Origin: Microcoleus sp. FACHB-672
GTDB taxonomy: Bacteria > Cyanobacteriota > Cyanobacteriia > Cyanobacteriales > Oscillatoriaceae
Direction of reading: 5' to 3'
Assembly: GCF_014695725.1 (NCBI RefSeq)
Contig: NZ_JACJOU010000031.1
Span: 62,001-126,000 of the forward strand
DNA length: 64,000 nucleotides
The notes beneath the pieces were generated by a model. The model worked only from the letters and a program-made list of their open reading frames with translations. It did no database searches and had not been told where the DNA came from. The translations under genes and the position numbers were made by a program. Positions 51,818 through 61,774 of this stretch are shown one piece after another; position 1 is the stretch's first letter; every line of letters starts with the position of its first letter.

Positions 51818-52708
51818 GGTACGTTAGTTGCTTGGGGGTGCCTTGGTTTGCGCCCCCTAAGTGTGATCAGAACGGCTGAATGCTGGATAAAAATTTTGCG
51901 TTTACTTGTTAATTATTAAACGCAGGTTCTCGAATTTTGCCTTAGAGGATATTGGAAAAGTTGGCAACCCTATAACCTTCATCCGCAAGCGAAAGGGAGA
52001 GAGTTGCTGGTTCCCTTTTCTGTGGGAGAGGGTTAGGGCGAGGGCGCTTCAAAGTTAGATTCTACACTTTTCAAATATTTTTAACACTTGCCGATGTTTG
52101 GAGCCGCGACAGTTTCTTTAAAATAAAAAAATTATGTCAATTTAAGAATTTACGCCTCTAAAATGGTAAAAAATGAAGCCGATAGGAGCAATCACTTCAG
52201 ATCCACCGACATTCATCTGAGTTAGTTTAAAAAATACCGATAGCCTGAAAACTTCTGTTGAATTTTATTTCTAAATAGGTTGGCTTTAAAAGCTGAAACT
52301 CATGACTTAAAGCCAATTGGAAGTTTTTATGTACAATAAGTAATCCAGCGGATTCAAGAAAATATTTTTGAATTGCGTATTTTTACAGAGCAAAGTTTCT
52401 GTAGTTACACGTAGAGCGATTTCTTCAAAAATACGGATGTTAACGGATTCTACAGCAAGATAGAATCAAGCTGAGAAAACTAAAAACTTTATAAATGCAA
52501 TCTCTGGCAATTTTAATGGAGTGCGCCGGCTCCAGATATCACCACCAAAACACTACTCCGTTTCCGGAAATTAACGGTTTTAGCTGAACGGCACCCTCAG
52601 AAAATTTACCATTTCAAATGTTTTAAACAATACATCTTTAAAAAAAAGATTACAGTATATTAAGAACTAAATATTTTTATAAATTGACCTCGCTAGGAGT
52701 GGCAAAAT
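51818..52708. other. Long spacer before the first sensor kinase
   Basis: 891 bp, AT-rich, without a convincing gene. It contains a REP-like element at 51969-52047 and must hold the promoter of the 52709 kinase gene. No other structure stood out. Confidence 0.5.
51969..52047. repeat. REP-like GGGAGAGGGTTAGGGCGAGGG element
   Basis: A widespread bacterial type of repeat: a segment with aaaggga (51992-51998) pairing to tcccttt (52012-52018), followed by gggagagggttagggcgag. Such sequences recur in cyanobacterial spacers. A second copy was not found in this window. Confidence 0.55.
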
Positions 52709-55700
52709 ATGTTAAGTCCTAAACTTGACAGGGGTGTAGATCGAATCGGCAGCTGGCAAAATCATCCACAACAATCGGCACCCCCAGCCGGCTCAGCCTC
52801 AGACAATCTAGCGACCAATCCCCCAGAAAACAACCCCTTAGCCCTAACGCTGTGTCATGTCATAGAGCAGCATCAGAAGCGAGGAGAAGTGGAAAAGCTG
52901 AAGCGGGAATTGCAAGCAAGTGAAGCGCGTTTCCACAATCTCATCGTCAACAATGCTGATGGCATGGTGATTATAGACCGGCAGGGAAATGTCTGCTTTG
53001 CCAACCGGGCTGCACAAGCGCTGTTTAACCGCCCAAGCGCCGAACTTGTGGGAGAACAATTTTTTAACCGGCTCGTTGCTGTGCCCAACAACAGTGAGAT
53101 CGCCACAGAAATTCTCACCTCCCCAGCCGCAAACAGCGCCGCAGAAATCCAGATGGTGCAAACACAACTGGTAGAAATTCGCCGCAAGGGAGAAACACCC
53201 CCGCACAAAGTTTGTATTGCTCAACTGCGCGTTGTAGAAACCGAGTGGGAAGGGCAAATCGCCCACTTGGCAACCCTGCGGGACACCACAGAACATCAGC
53301 AAACGCAACAAGCACTGCAAGAAAGCAACGCATTGCTCAAAGCTCAACAAGAAGCATCACCCGACGGAATTTTAGTCGTTGGGGAAAATAGCAAAGTGAT
53401 CTCCCATAACACCCGCTTTCGCCAGATGTGGGAGATTCCAGAAGGTACACTCGCTGCCGGTGAAGACCAACTTCTGTATAACTGGGTATTCGAGTGCTTG
53501 CAAGCACCCGAAGAATTTATCGCTAAGCTAGAGTATCTCGACGCGCATCCAGAGCAAACTAGCCACGATGAGATTTACCTGAAAGATGGGCGCATTTTCG
53601 AGCGCAACTCCACACCGGCATTCATTCCAGATGGCAGATTTGCCGGCAGAATTTGGTATTTCCGCGACATCAGCAAGGGCAAACCAGCCGAAGCCGAAAC
53701 CTTGCAGCAAAGTGAAGAACTGTTCCGCACCCTTTTTGAGAAAGCAGCCGTTGGCATCGCGATCGCAGATCTCAAAGACAGACGGATTCTCAACAGCAAT
53801 TCCGCATTGCAGCAGATGTTAGGTTACAGCGCCTCAGAACTGCACAGCAAGACGTTCTCAGACTTTACCCATCCAGACGATCTCGCCGCCGATCTTAGAC
53901 TTCACCGGCAAATGATTGCCGGCAAGCGAGAGCACTTTCAACTAGAAAAGCGCTTCATCAGCAAACAGGGCCAAGTAATTTGGAGCCGGCTGAGTGCTTC
54001 AATTGCTCATGATCGTCAAGGCAAACCTCAGTTTTCCATTGGCGTGATTGAAAACATCACTGAACATAAGCAGGCATCAGAAGCCTTGCAACACAGCGAG
54101 GCAAGGTTCCGAAAACTCTCAACCAATATTCCGGGGGCAATTTACCAATTCCTGCTGCGAACCGATGGATCTGTTGCGTTTCCCTACATCAGCGCCGGTT
54201 GTGTCGAACTTTGCGGCTTAACGCGCGAACAAATTCAGCAAAATGGGCTTCTGCTGGTCGCCTGCATACATCCCGACGATCGGCAGCAGTTTGAAGAATC
54301 AGTCGCGCTAAGCGCCCAAACCCTGCAGCCTTGGCAGTGGGAAGGCCGATTGCTGTCGGGAGATTCCTGCAAATGGATTCAAGCGGCATCGCGTCCAGAA
54401 CGAACCCCCACCGGCGATATTGTCTGGGATGGTTTGTTAATGGACATTACAGAGCGCAAGCAGGCGGAGGAAACCCTGCTGCGCGTTACCCAAGCTGTGG
54501 AAAGTGCCAGTGATGCTATTTCCATTACCGATGCCACCGGCACACCCATCTATCACAATCGCGCATTTCTAAATTTGTTTGAATACACCGTGGAAGAAAT
54601 GATCGCTGCCGGCGGGCCATCTGCAATTTGCTCCGACCCTGCTGAGGCAGAGTCGATGATTTCATCACTGCAAGCCGGTCTTTGCTGGAGTGGGGAATTG
54701 ACAGCTCAAAGCCGCACCGGCAAGACGATGCAAATTCTCTTACGTGCCAATGCCATTATCAACAAAGCCGGTGAAATGGTGGGAGTGGTGGGCATTCATA
54801 CCGACATTACCGAACGCAAACGCTCAGAACTTGCCTTGCGCCAGTCAGAAGCTCAGCTAAGACAGCAAACCAAACAGCTTAAGCGCACACTGCAAGAGCT
54901 TAAAACAACCCAATCCCAGCTGATTCAAACGGAAAAAATGTCGGGTCTCGGACAAATGGTGGCCGGCATTGCCCACGAACTGAATAACCCCGTTAGCTTT
55001 ATCTACGGGAATGTTGCTTATGCTAATGACTATATTCACGACTTGCTGGGGTTAGTCTCTCGCTACCAGCAGCGCGACCAAGCCAGACAGAGTGAGGGAG
55101 AGGCAGATGAGATTGCCCAATATGCCGAAGAAATCAATCTTGATTTTCTGCTAGAAGATTTACCCAAATTGCTGTCCTCTCTAAAAGCCGGTGCTGAACG
55201 CATCCGGGATCTCGTTTTAAGCTTGCGAAACTTTAGCCGCTTAGATGAAGCGCAAATGAAGCCGGTGAATATTCATGAGGGAATTGATAGCACGCTGTTA
55301 ATTTTGCAAAACCGGCTCAGAGCCAAGCGAACTCAACCGGCAATTCAGGTGGTGAAAGAATATGGTGAACTGCCCCTCGTGGCGTGTCATGCAGGCCAGT
55401 TAAATCAAGTATTTATGAACATCCTCACCAACGCCATTGACGCCTTGGAAGAGGACGCAGAACCAGAAAATTCTCCTTCCGGCTTCACGGCGAGCACTTC
55501 CCCACCTGCCACGATTCGCATTCACACCTCACTCTCACAAACTCAAAAATCTCCCAGTAAGGACTTAGCACGCAGCACTTCTATCGTCATTCGTATTGCT
55601 GATAATGGTGCCGGTATCCCCTTTGAACTCCAAGGCAAACTCTTCGATCCCTTTTTCACAACCAAGCCGGTGGGGAAAGGCATCGGTTTAGGACTTTCCA

Positions 55701-55831
55701 TCGCTTACCAAATTATTGTTGAGAAGCATGGGGGAGTTATAAACTGTTTTTCACAGCCTGGCGGGGGAACAGAGTTTGTCATTGAAATTCCCATTCATCA
55801 GAATATCCCAGCAGCAAGCCCATCCATTTAA
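52709..55831 (+). CDS. Multi-PAS sensor histidine kinase (1)
   Basis: 1040 residues, no membrane segment, so a soluble sensor. PAS-type domains in order: about 73-200 (ARFHNLIVNNADGMVIIDRQG), 205-330, 337-460 (LFRTLFEKAAVGIAIADLKD), 464-590 and 592-715. Several end in ITE(H/R)K-type linkers. A coiled coil (LKRTLQELKTTQSQLIQTEKM) leads to HisKA with phospho-acceptor H756 in GIAHELNNPVSFIYG, then HATPase: N box NQVFMNILTNAIDALEE (about 899), G1 ADNGAGIP (about 964), F box FDPFFTTKPVGKGIGLGLSIA. There is no receiver domain and no nearby response regulator. It is a close relative of the 60215 kinase in its N-terminal PAS and catalytic parts. Confidence 0.95.
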   Translation: MLSPKLDRGVDRIGSWQNHPQQSAPPAGSASDNLATNPPENNPLALTLCHVIEQHQKRGEVEKLKRELQASEARFHNLIVNNADGMVIIDRQGNVCFANRAAQALFNRPSAELVGEQFFNRLVAVPNNSEIATEILTSPAANSAAEIQMVQTQLVEIRRKGETPPHKVCIAQLRVVETEWEGQIAHLATLRDTTEHQQTQQALQESNALLKAQQEASPDGILVVGENSKVISHNTRFRQMWEIPEGTLAAGEDQLLYNWVFECLQAPEEFIAKLEYLDAHPEQTSHDEIYLKDGRIFERNSTPAFIPDGRFAGRIWYFRDISKGKPAEAETLQQSEELFRTLFEKAAVGIAIADLKDRRILNSNSALQQMLGYSASELHSKTFSDFTHPDDLAADLRLHRQMIAGKREHFQLEKRFISKQGQVIWSRLSASIAHDRQGKPQFSIGVIENITEHKQASEALQHSEARFRKLSTNIPGAIYQFLLRTDGSVAFPYISAGCVELCGLTREQIQQNGLLLVACIHPDDRQQFEESVALSAQTLQPWQWEGRLLSGDSCKWIQAASRPERTPTGDIVWDGLLMDITERKQAEETLLRVTQAVESASDAISITDATGTPIYHNRAFLNLFEYTVEEMIAAGGPSAICSDPAEAESMISSLQAGLCWSGELTAQSRTGKTMQILLRANAIINKAGEMVGVVGIHTDITERKRSELALRQSEAQLRQQTKQLKRTLQELKTTQSQLIQTEKMSGLGQMVAGIAHELNNPVSFIYGNVAYANDYIHDLLGLVSRYQQRDQARQSEGEADEIAQYAEEINLDFLLEDLPKLLSSLKAGAERIRDLVLSLRNFSRLDEAQMKPVNIHEGIDSTLLILQNRLRAKRTQPAIQVVKEYGELPLVACHAGQLNQVFMNILTNAIDALEEDAEPENSPSGFTASTSPPATIRIHTSLSQTQKSPSKDLARSTSIVIRIADNGAGIPFELQGKLFDPFFTTKPVGKGIGLGLSIAYQIIVEKHGGVINCFSQPGGGTEFVIEIPIHQNIPAASPSI

Positions 55832-56192
55832 TCCACCAATCAGCCCTTTTCAAATTGAAGGATTTCCTCCTATAAAATCTGTTAAGGAATGAATTCAAAT
55901 CTAGCTAAGAACAGGTAAATTCAAAGGAGACGTCCCATTTTTGTCAATTTGTAGTGCGGGCAAGATGCCTGCTTACTTTAGTCTCAGGGAGCATCTTGCT
56001 CCGAATTCAAAGCGTCACAGCTTAACAGCCTTTATCTTTAAGGAGAGAAAACACTGAACTGCCAGACTGGGTTGAGGAGCGAATCCATCTTTTCAACGGA
56101 ACAATCAAAAAAATCCTTGAAAATCTTATTTATAACCTTGTAAAATTTATCAACTTTTATACTTGTGGCCAGTCATTCCACAAGCCTGAGCC
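55832..56192. other. Spacer with repeat-like hairpins
   Basis: 361 bp between two kinase genes. Around 55953-56012 lies a common cyanobacterial-style element, with gcgggcaagatgcctgc (imperfect palindrome) and ggagcatcttgctcc (6-bp stem, 3-base loop). No gene is seen. Transcription control of the next kinase probably lies here. Confidence 0.5.
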
Positions 56193-59100
56193 ATGCCTGT
56201 GAAAAACTCGCCTTTTGATTCATCAGACTCTGAGTGTGCAATTGACCGTTACCCTTTAATTGTCAGTCCCCACACCTCAGTCGGGGAAGTGATTGCTCTG
56301 ATGAACCAGACACAGAGCAGTTGCGCGATGGTGGTGGAAACATCGGCAGAGATACCCGCTTTGCTAGGAATTTTTACAGAGCAAGATGTGGTGCGTCTGG
56401 CTACCGGCGAACAGCTAGGAAAATGCCGGCACAGCAAAATTACACGCGTGATGAATTCTTCGCCGGTTGTCATTTCGCCGGCAGAAACAGAAGATATTTT
56501 AGCTGTATATAACTTATTGTGCGAACATCAGATTCGTCACCTGCCGGTGGTTGATCTTGAAGGCCGGCTTGTCGGATTAATTACTCAAGAAAGCTTGTTG
56601 CACGTACTTCATAAACCCGGCAGCGACTCGTGTAGAAACCACTGTTTGATCAGCAACTTACAAACATCAGATAGTCGCTTACCTCCCACAGCAAGCGAGG
56701 GCGCTCGATTCCGCTCTCTGATTGAAAACAGATTATTAGATCTCGTTCATTGCGACACTCAAGCCATCATCACGCGAACTCAGGAAGAACAAGCGCCCCA
56801 AAAATCGCTGCTACAAGAAGAGGAGCCGGCGCAACTCGCTCAACAACTGCTGGAAGTCAAACTAGCAGAAGAATTGATATTTCTTCAAGCTTCCTTACTC
56901 GATCAAGTACGCAGTGCAGTTATTGCTACCGATAATGCCGGCAACATTATCTACTGGAATAAATTTGCAGAACAACTTTATCTGTGGCCGGCAGCAGAAG
57001 TCATCGGTAAATCAGTTGTTGAAATCTTATGCCTGGATACAAACAAAGCACTGGCTCAAGAAATTATTAACTCCTTGCTTGAAACCGGCCAGTGGGAAGG
57101 AGAATTTACAGTGCAGCGCAAAGACGGAACCAGCTTTGTCGCATTAGTCAGAGATTCCGTCCTGAAAAACCAGATGGGCGAAGCGATTGGAATCGTTGGC
57201 ATCTCTGTTGATATCACCAAACGCAAGCAGATGGAAGAAGCGCTCAGGCAAAGTGAAGAACGCTTTCGCCGGCTTGTTGAAACCATGAACGAAGGCTTAA
57301 TCATCTGCGATGCCAATGGACTCGCTACCTACGTCAACGAGAAGTTTTCAGCCATGTTGGGATATTCCTCAACGGCAATATTAGGCTGGTATGTTCTCCA
57401 ATTTCCCCATAAAAATAATCAGGAACGTTTGCAAGAAGAAATTGCTAAGCGTCAGCGGGGTGAGAGCAGTTCTTATGAATTAGAATTGACCCGAAAAGAT
57501 GGTCAAAAGTTATTTGCTCTCGTCTCTTCAACACCCATTTTAGACACGAATTCTCAACTTAAAGGAGCCTTTTCCGTATTTACAGATATCACAGACCGTA
57601 AGCGTTATGAAGAGCAATTAAAAAATAATCAGAATTATCTTGAAGAACTTGTTCAGCTTCGCACAGACGAAAAAACTAAAGTTATCTCACAACTGCAAAA
57701 AACCAACAAACGACTCAAACAGGCAATTGCCTCCCGTCAATTGATCGTCTCATCCTTGCGATCTTCCCAGCGTTTTATCCAGCGAATTAACGACACAACA
57801 CCCCATATTGTTTATCTCTACGACCTGATTGAAGATCGCAATATTTATATTAACCAGCAGTTTACAGATCTGTTGGGCTATCCGACAACTGCCCTCGAAA
57901 CAGCGGCAGCAAAATTTCTGGTAAAAATATTGCATCCCGAGGATCAACCAGCTCTCCAAAAACTACACCGGCAAACGATTAACGCTCAGGATGGAGATGT
58001 TGTTGAAGGCGAATACCGGCTACGGCACGCCAATGGCGAATGGCGCTGGTTTCGTAGTCGGCAAGTTATCTTTACCAGAGATAATGCCGGCGTGCCCCAG
58101 CAGATTTTAGGTACTTGCGCTGATATTACGGAACGCAAACAATCAGAAGAAGCACTGAGAAAAAGTGAGGATCGCTACCGAGCCTTTGTCGCTCAAAGTT
58201 CTGAGGCAATTTCCTGTTTTGAATTTGAGCCGGCAATCTCAGTTGAAATGAGCGAAGACGAGCAAATTCAACAGATTTTTCAAAACGCTCACCTGGCTGA
58301 GTGTAATGATGTCTTGGCTCAGATGTACGGCTTTAACTCAGCATCCGAAATTTCAGGCATCCGAATCAATAACCTCATTCCTGATATAAACCCGCACTAT
58401 ATTGAACAAGTGCGTGCCCTGATTCGTTCAGGCTACCGGCTCGACAAACTAGAATCCCATGAGGTTAACGCTTGGGGAGATGCCAAATATTTCTTAACCA
58501 GCGCCGTTGGCATTATTGAAAATGGCTTTCTCGTGCGACTGTGGACAACACAACTCGACATCACCGAGCGCAAACAGATGGAGGAAGCACTGCAGCTTAC
58601 TCAGCAGCAGCTACAACATTTGCTTGCTTCCAGTCCCGCAGTGCTCTACAGCGCCGGCACTTCCCCCGACTCCGCCACGAACTTTATCAGCGAAAATGTA
58701 ACGGGACTGCTGGGTTATCAACCTCGTGAATTTACAGAAGATGCGGATTTTTGGCGTCAGCACGTTCATCCAGACGACTTGGAAACAGCCTTGGCTAAGA
58801 TGCTGGTGCTATTTGAGCAAGGACATCACACCTATGAATACCGCTTTTTGCGTAAAGATGGTTCTTATCGCTGGATGCGCGATGAAATGCGCCTGATTTG
58901 CGATGCCGGTGGTAATCCTTTAGAAATTGTTGGTTACTGGGCGGATATCACGACGCAAAAAGCGGCAGAGGAAGAAATTTATAAAGCCTTGGCGCAAGAA
59001 AAAGAACTTTCTGAACTGAGATCCCGGTTTATCACCCTCACCTCCCATGAGTTCCGCACGCCTTTATGCACGATCCTTTCATCTGCGGATCTGCTGGAGT

Positions 59101-59792
59101 TTTACCTCGAACAACAGACTTCGCAAAAATACTTACAACATATCCAGCGGATTCAAGTAGCTGCTGTCCACATGACGCAGATGTTAAACGACATTCTGTT
59201 GATTGGTAAATCTGATGCCGGCAAATTGGAGTGTTATCCTGCGGCGCTTAATCTAGAAGCGTTTTGCCGGCAGATGGTTGAAGAGGTGCAAAGCAGCAAC
59301 GCTGCAGCCTCTCAGTACACAATTACGTTTAGAGGTTACGGTTCCTGTACGGACGCTTGGATGGATGAAAAGTTATTACGCCACATTTTTATTAACTTGC
59401 TTTCTAATGCCATCAAATATTCAGAACCCTCACAGCCCATCCTTTTTGAAGTAAGCTGTCCGCATGAAGAATTGATATTAAAGAATGAAACATGGGAAGC
59501 GCCGGCTCAACAACTTCTCAATTCTTATGGTTTACCGTTGAATGCTCCTGTCGTTATCTTTCGCATTCAGGACGGGGGGATTGGGATTCCTGTTGAAGAT
59601 CAGCCGCGAGTTTTTGAGTCGTTTTATCGAGGCAGCAATTTGCACACCCAACCGGGCACAGGTTTGGGGCTGGCAATTGTTAAAAAATCTGTAGAGGCTC
59701 ACAGTGGCCAGGTTCTGCTGGAAAGCGAAGTGGGTGCCGGCACTACGTTTACTGTGATCCTGCCGGTACAGCCCAACTGTTGCGGAACTTGA
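56193..59792 (+). CDS. CBS-pair, multi-PAS sensor histidine kinase (2)
   Basis: 1199 residues, soluble. Two CBS domains fill about 8-150 (DRYPLIVSPHTSVGEVIALMNQ; VFTEQDVVRL-like FTEQDVVRLATG; LLCEHQIRHLPVVDLEGRLVGLITQESLL), which bind adenosyl ligands. PAS domains follow at about 230-350, 357-475, 527-650, 660-790 and 805-925, with C-terminal ITxRK linkers and a coiled coil at 475-530. HisKA has H952 in FITLTSHEFRTPLCTI. HATPase has N box HIFINLLSNAIKYSEPS, RIQDGGIGIPVEDQPRVFESFYRG and GTGLGLAIVKKSVEAHSG. The H-box type (SHEFRTPL) differs from the GIAHELNNP type of its neighbours, so it descends from another kinase branch. There is no receiver domain. Confidence 0.95.
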   Translation: MPVKNSPFDSSDSECAIDRYPLIVSPHTSVGEVIALMNQTQSSCAMVVETSAEIPALLGIFTEQDVVRLATGEQLGKCRHSKITRVMNSSPVVISPAETEDILAVYNLLCEHQIRHLPVVDLEGRLVGLITQESLLHVLHKPGSDSCRNHCLISNLQTSDSRLPPTASEGARFRSLIENRLLDLVHCDTQAIITRTQEEQAPQKSLLQEEEPAQLAQQLLEVKLAEELIFLQASLLDQVRSAVIATDNAGNIIYWNKFAEQLYLWPAAEVIGKSVVEILCLDTNKALAQEIINSLLETGQWEGEFTVQRKDGTSFVALVRDSVLKNQMGEAIGIVGISVDITKRKQMEEALRQSEERFRRLVETMNEGLIICDANGLATYVNEKFSAMLGYSSTAILGWYVLQFPHKNNQERLQEEIAKRQRGESSSYELELTRKDGQKLFALVSSTPILDTNSQLKGAFSVFTDITDRKRYEEQLKNNQNYLEELVQLRTDEKTKVISQLQKTNKRLKQAIASRQLIVSSLRSSQRFIQRINDTTPHIVYLYDLIEDRNIYINQQFTDLLGYPTTALETAAAKFLVKILHPEDQPALQKLHRQTINAQDGDVVEGEYRLRHANGEWRWFRSRQVIFTRDNAGVPQQILGTCADITERKQSEEALRKSEDRYRAFVAQSSEAISCFEFEPAISVEMSEDEQIQQIFQNAHLAECNDVLAQMYGFNSASEISGIRINNLIPDINPHYIEQVRALIRSGYRLDKLESHEVNAWGDAKYFLTSAVGIIENGFLVRLWTTQLDITERKQMEEALQLTQQQLQHLLASSPAVLYSAGTSPDSATNFISENVTGLLGYQPREFTEDADFWRQHVHPDDLETALAKMLVLFEQGHHTYEYRFLRKDGSYRWMRDEMRLICDAGGNPLEIVGYWADITTQKAAEEEIYKALAQEKELSELRSRFITLTSHEFRTPLCTILSSADLLEFYLEQQTSQKYLQHIQRIQVAAVHMTQMLNDILLIGKSDAGKLECYPAALNLEAFCRQMVEEVQSSNAAASQYTITFRGYGSCTDAWMDEKLLRHIFINLLSNAIKYSEPSQPILFEVSCPHEELILKNETWEAPAQQLLNSYGLPLNAPVVIFRIQDGGIGIPVEDQPRVFESFYRGSNLHTQPGTGLGLAIVKKSVEAHSGQVLLESEVGAGTTFTVILPVQPNCCGT

Positions 59793-59905
59793 GGCAACCT
59801 CTGAGGGCATGAGCTAAGTTAAGCGGCTGAGAAAAGGCTTGAAACTATTTTTTCTGACAGCGCGACTAAATCGATTCTTCTCTATTGCTACACCCTTTTC
59901 CCTTA

Positions 59906-59951
59906 CCGTACAACTCTGTACTTGTACGGAAGGGCTGAACCGTACAAGTAC
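59906..59951. promoter_or_regulatory. Overlapping alternative hairpins built on CCGTACAA
   Basis: ccgtacaa (59906-59913) can pair with ttgtacgg (59922-59929), or gtacttgtacgg (59918-59929) can pair with ccgtacaagtac (59940-59951; 12 bp perfect, 10-base loop). The two structures share an arm and are mutually exclusive. Three copies of the same octamer could also be DNA binding sites. They lie about 265 bp upstream of the kinase gene at 60215. Confidence 0.55.
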
Positions 59952-60030
59952 GGAAATCAAGTTTGTCAAATTTTACTGATGCTGCTTTCATCATCAGCAG
60001 TTAGCATCAAGATGTTGATAAGTTCAGCAA

Positions 60031-60054
60031 CAGAGGCATAAAATTATGCCTCTG
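60031..60054. repeat. 10-bp perfect hairpin
   Basis: cagaggcata (60031-60040) and tatgcctctg (60045-60054) with a four-base loop. It lies 160 bp before the kinase gene; no T-run follows, so a terminator is unlikely and a leader or operator role is possible. Confidence 0.5.
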
Positions 60055-60214
60055 CGATCAAAATTCTTGCACCGTAGAAAAATCAGTATAGTTACATTTG
60101 TGTATTGACTTAGGGAATTATATACTAAAATTGAACATTACAAAAATATAGAATAAGACCCAAACGTATCAATAATATTTTTTTTAACTTGAACAATCCT
60201 AGGAATGATGGTGT

Positions 60215-61774
60215 ATGTTTATCACTGACAGTAACCAGTTTAGAAATGAGAGCACGGTTAACACAAGTTTCCGTCAGGGAACCGCTGAGAAAATGCCTGA
60301 CTCACTTCGTTCAATTCCTATGGATGCTGCTCCTGAAATTCATGAAGCTATCAATTATGTCTGGAATCTGCTCAAGCAACCTTTTGCCATCAACCAATTA
60401 ACAAACCCTATGTCGGCTTGCAAACTTGGGCCTTGCGAAGAACAGCAAGGGTTACACGTAGAAGTGGAACAGCTCAAACAACAAATCCGAGCCAGTGAAG
60501 CTCGCTTCAAAAATATCATTGACAAGAATGCAGATGCAATTGTGATTGTTGATGCCGGCGGCATGGTTCATTTCGCCAATCCATCAGCAGAATGGCTATT
60601 TAATTGCACTGCCGTTGAACTGTTGGGCCAAGACTTTTTTGGCAAGCTGGTGGTAGAACGGCAAGCGTGTGAGATAGACACCGGCACGATCCGCAGGATT
60701 GGCCCAAGCACAAAGAAAGATACACGGGTTGTGCAAACGCAAGTCGATGTGCTCCGCACGGATGACCAACATCTCATTGCAGAAATGCGGGTTGTCGAGA
60801 CTGAGTGGGAAGGACAAAGAGCGTTTCTGGCTTCCTTGCGCGATATCACAGAACGTAACCGTGCAGAGGAAGCCTTGCGCCAATCAGAAGCGAGATTGAG
60901 AGAGCAAACGCAACAGCTAGAAAAAACATTAAGCGAACTCAAACAAACTCAAGCCCAACTGGTTCAGAGTGAGAAGATGTCTTCTCTCGGACAAATGGTT
61001 GCCGGTGTGGCTCATGAAATTAATAACCCGGTTAATTTTATCACCGGCAATCTTGCTCACGCCCAACACTATGCCTCAGATTTGCTCAGCCTTTTGCATG
61101 TCTACGAACGGCACTATCCCAACCCCGTCCCGGAAGTTGTGGCTGAACGGGAAGCGGTTGATATCGATTTTCTCAGCGAAGACTTTCCCAAACTTATGTA
61201 CTCCATGAATATCGGTGCTGAGCGTATCCGTGAAATTGTGGTATCGTTGCGTAACTTCTCTCGCCTGGATCAAGCCGAAATGAAGCCGGTGAATATCCAC
61301 GAAGGAATTGACAGTACGCTCATGATTTTGCAAAGCCGGCTCAAAAGCACTGCCGGTCATTCAGGGATTTCGATAATCAAAGAGTTCGGTGTATTGCCCA
61401 AGGTTGAATGCTATGCCGGCCAGCTCAATCAAGTGTTTATGAATCTTATCTCTAACGCGATTGATGCTTTGGAAAAGCAGACGTCTCCACGAACAATCTC
61501 AATTTCCACCTCACTCAGTTCTAAGTCCACAGTTATTATTCGCATTGCCGACAATGGGCCAGGTATTCCTCTGTCTCATCAAAACAAGCTTTTTGATCCG
61601 TTTTTTACGACAAAACCTGTGGGTGCCGGCACTGGCTTAGGACTTTCGATTTCCTACCAAATTATTGTTGAAAAACATGGAGGCATTTTGAAATGCGTCT
61701 CGAAACCCAATCAGGGAGCTGAGTTTTGGGTTGAAATTCCGATTCGCGCTAACGTGCCGGTGGAAACCTTGTAA
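60215..61774 (+). CDS. PAS-domain sensor histidine kinase (3)
   Basis: 519 residues, soluble. The N-terminal 90 residues are helical and unassigned (NYVWNLLKQPFAINQLTNPMSACKLG). One PAS domain spans about 95-215 (RFKNIIDKNADAIVIVDAGGMVHFANPSAEWLF). A coiled coil (LREQTQQLEKTLSELKQTQAQLVQSEKM) leads to HisKA with H267 in GVAHEINNPVNFITG, then HATPase with NQVFMNLISNAIDALEK, IADNGPGIP and FFTTKPVGAGTGLGLSISYQIIVEKHGG. It is a short paralogue of the 52709 kinase: shared QASEARF-, VVETEWEGQ- and TQxLKxT-type stretches. No response regulator is nearby. A terminator follows at 61799. Confidence 0.95.
   Translation: MFITDSNQFRNESTVNTSFRQGTAEKMPDSLRSIPMDAAPEIHEAINYVWNLLKQPFAINQLTNPMSACKLGPCEEQQGLHVEVEQLKQQIRASEARFKNIIDKNADAIVIVDAGGMVHFANPSAEWLFNCTAVELLGQDFFGKLVVERQACEIDTGTIRRIGPSTKKDTRVVQTQVDVLRTDDQHLIAEMRVVETEWEGQRAFLASLRDITERNRAEEALRQSEARLREQTQQLEKTLSELKQTQAQLVQSEKMSSLGQMVAGVAHEINNPVNFITGNLAHAQHYASDLLSLLHVYERHYPNPVPEVVAEREAVDIDFLSEDFPKLMYSMNIGAERIREIVVSLRNFSRLDQAEMKPVNIHEGIDSTLMILQSRLKSTAGHSGISIIKEFGVLPKVECYAGQLNQVFMNLISNAIDALEKQTSPRTISISTSLSSKSTVIIRIADNGPGIPLSHQNKLFDPFFTTKPVGAGTGLGLSISYQIIVEKHGGILKCVSKPNQGAEFWVEIPIRANVPVETL

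Larger units (their letters stand above)
59793..60214. other. Spacer with stacked hairpins before the third kinase
   Basis: 422 bp holding the two inverted-repeat sets listed separately (59906-59951 and 60031-60054), plus a short ctgct/agcag pair near 59981-59999. No gene is seen. Confidence 0.6.

Noticed and set aside
60189-60401. 70-codon frame overlapping the third kinase start
   Set aside because: Alternative frame of the kinase's first part; no domain.
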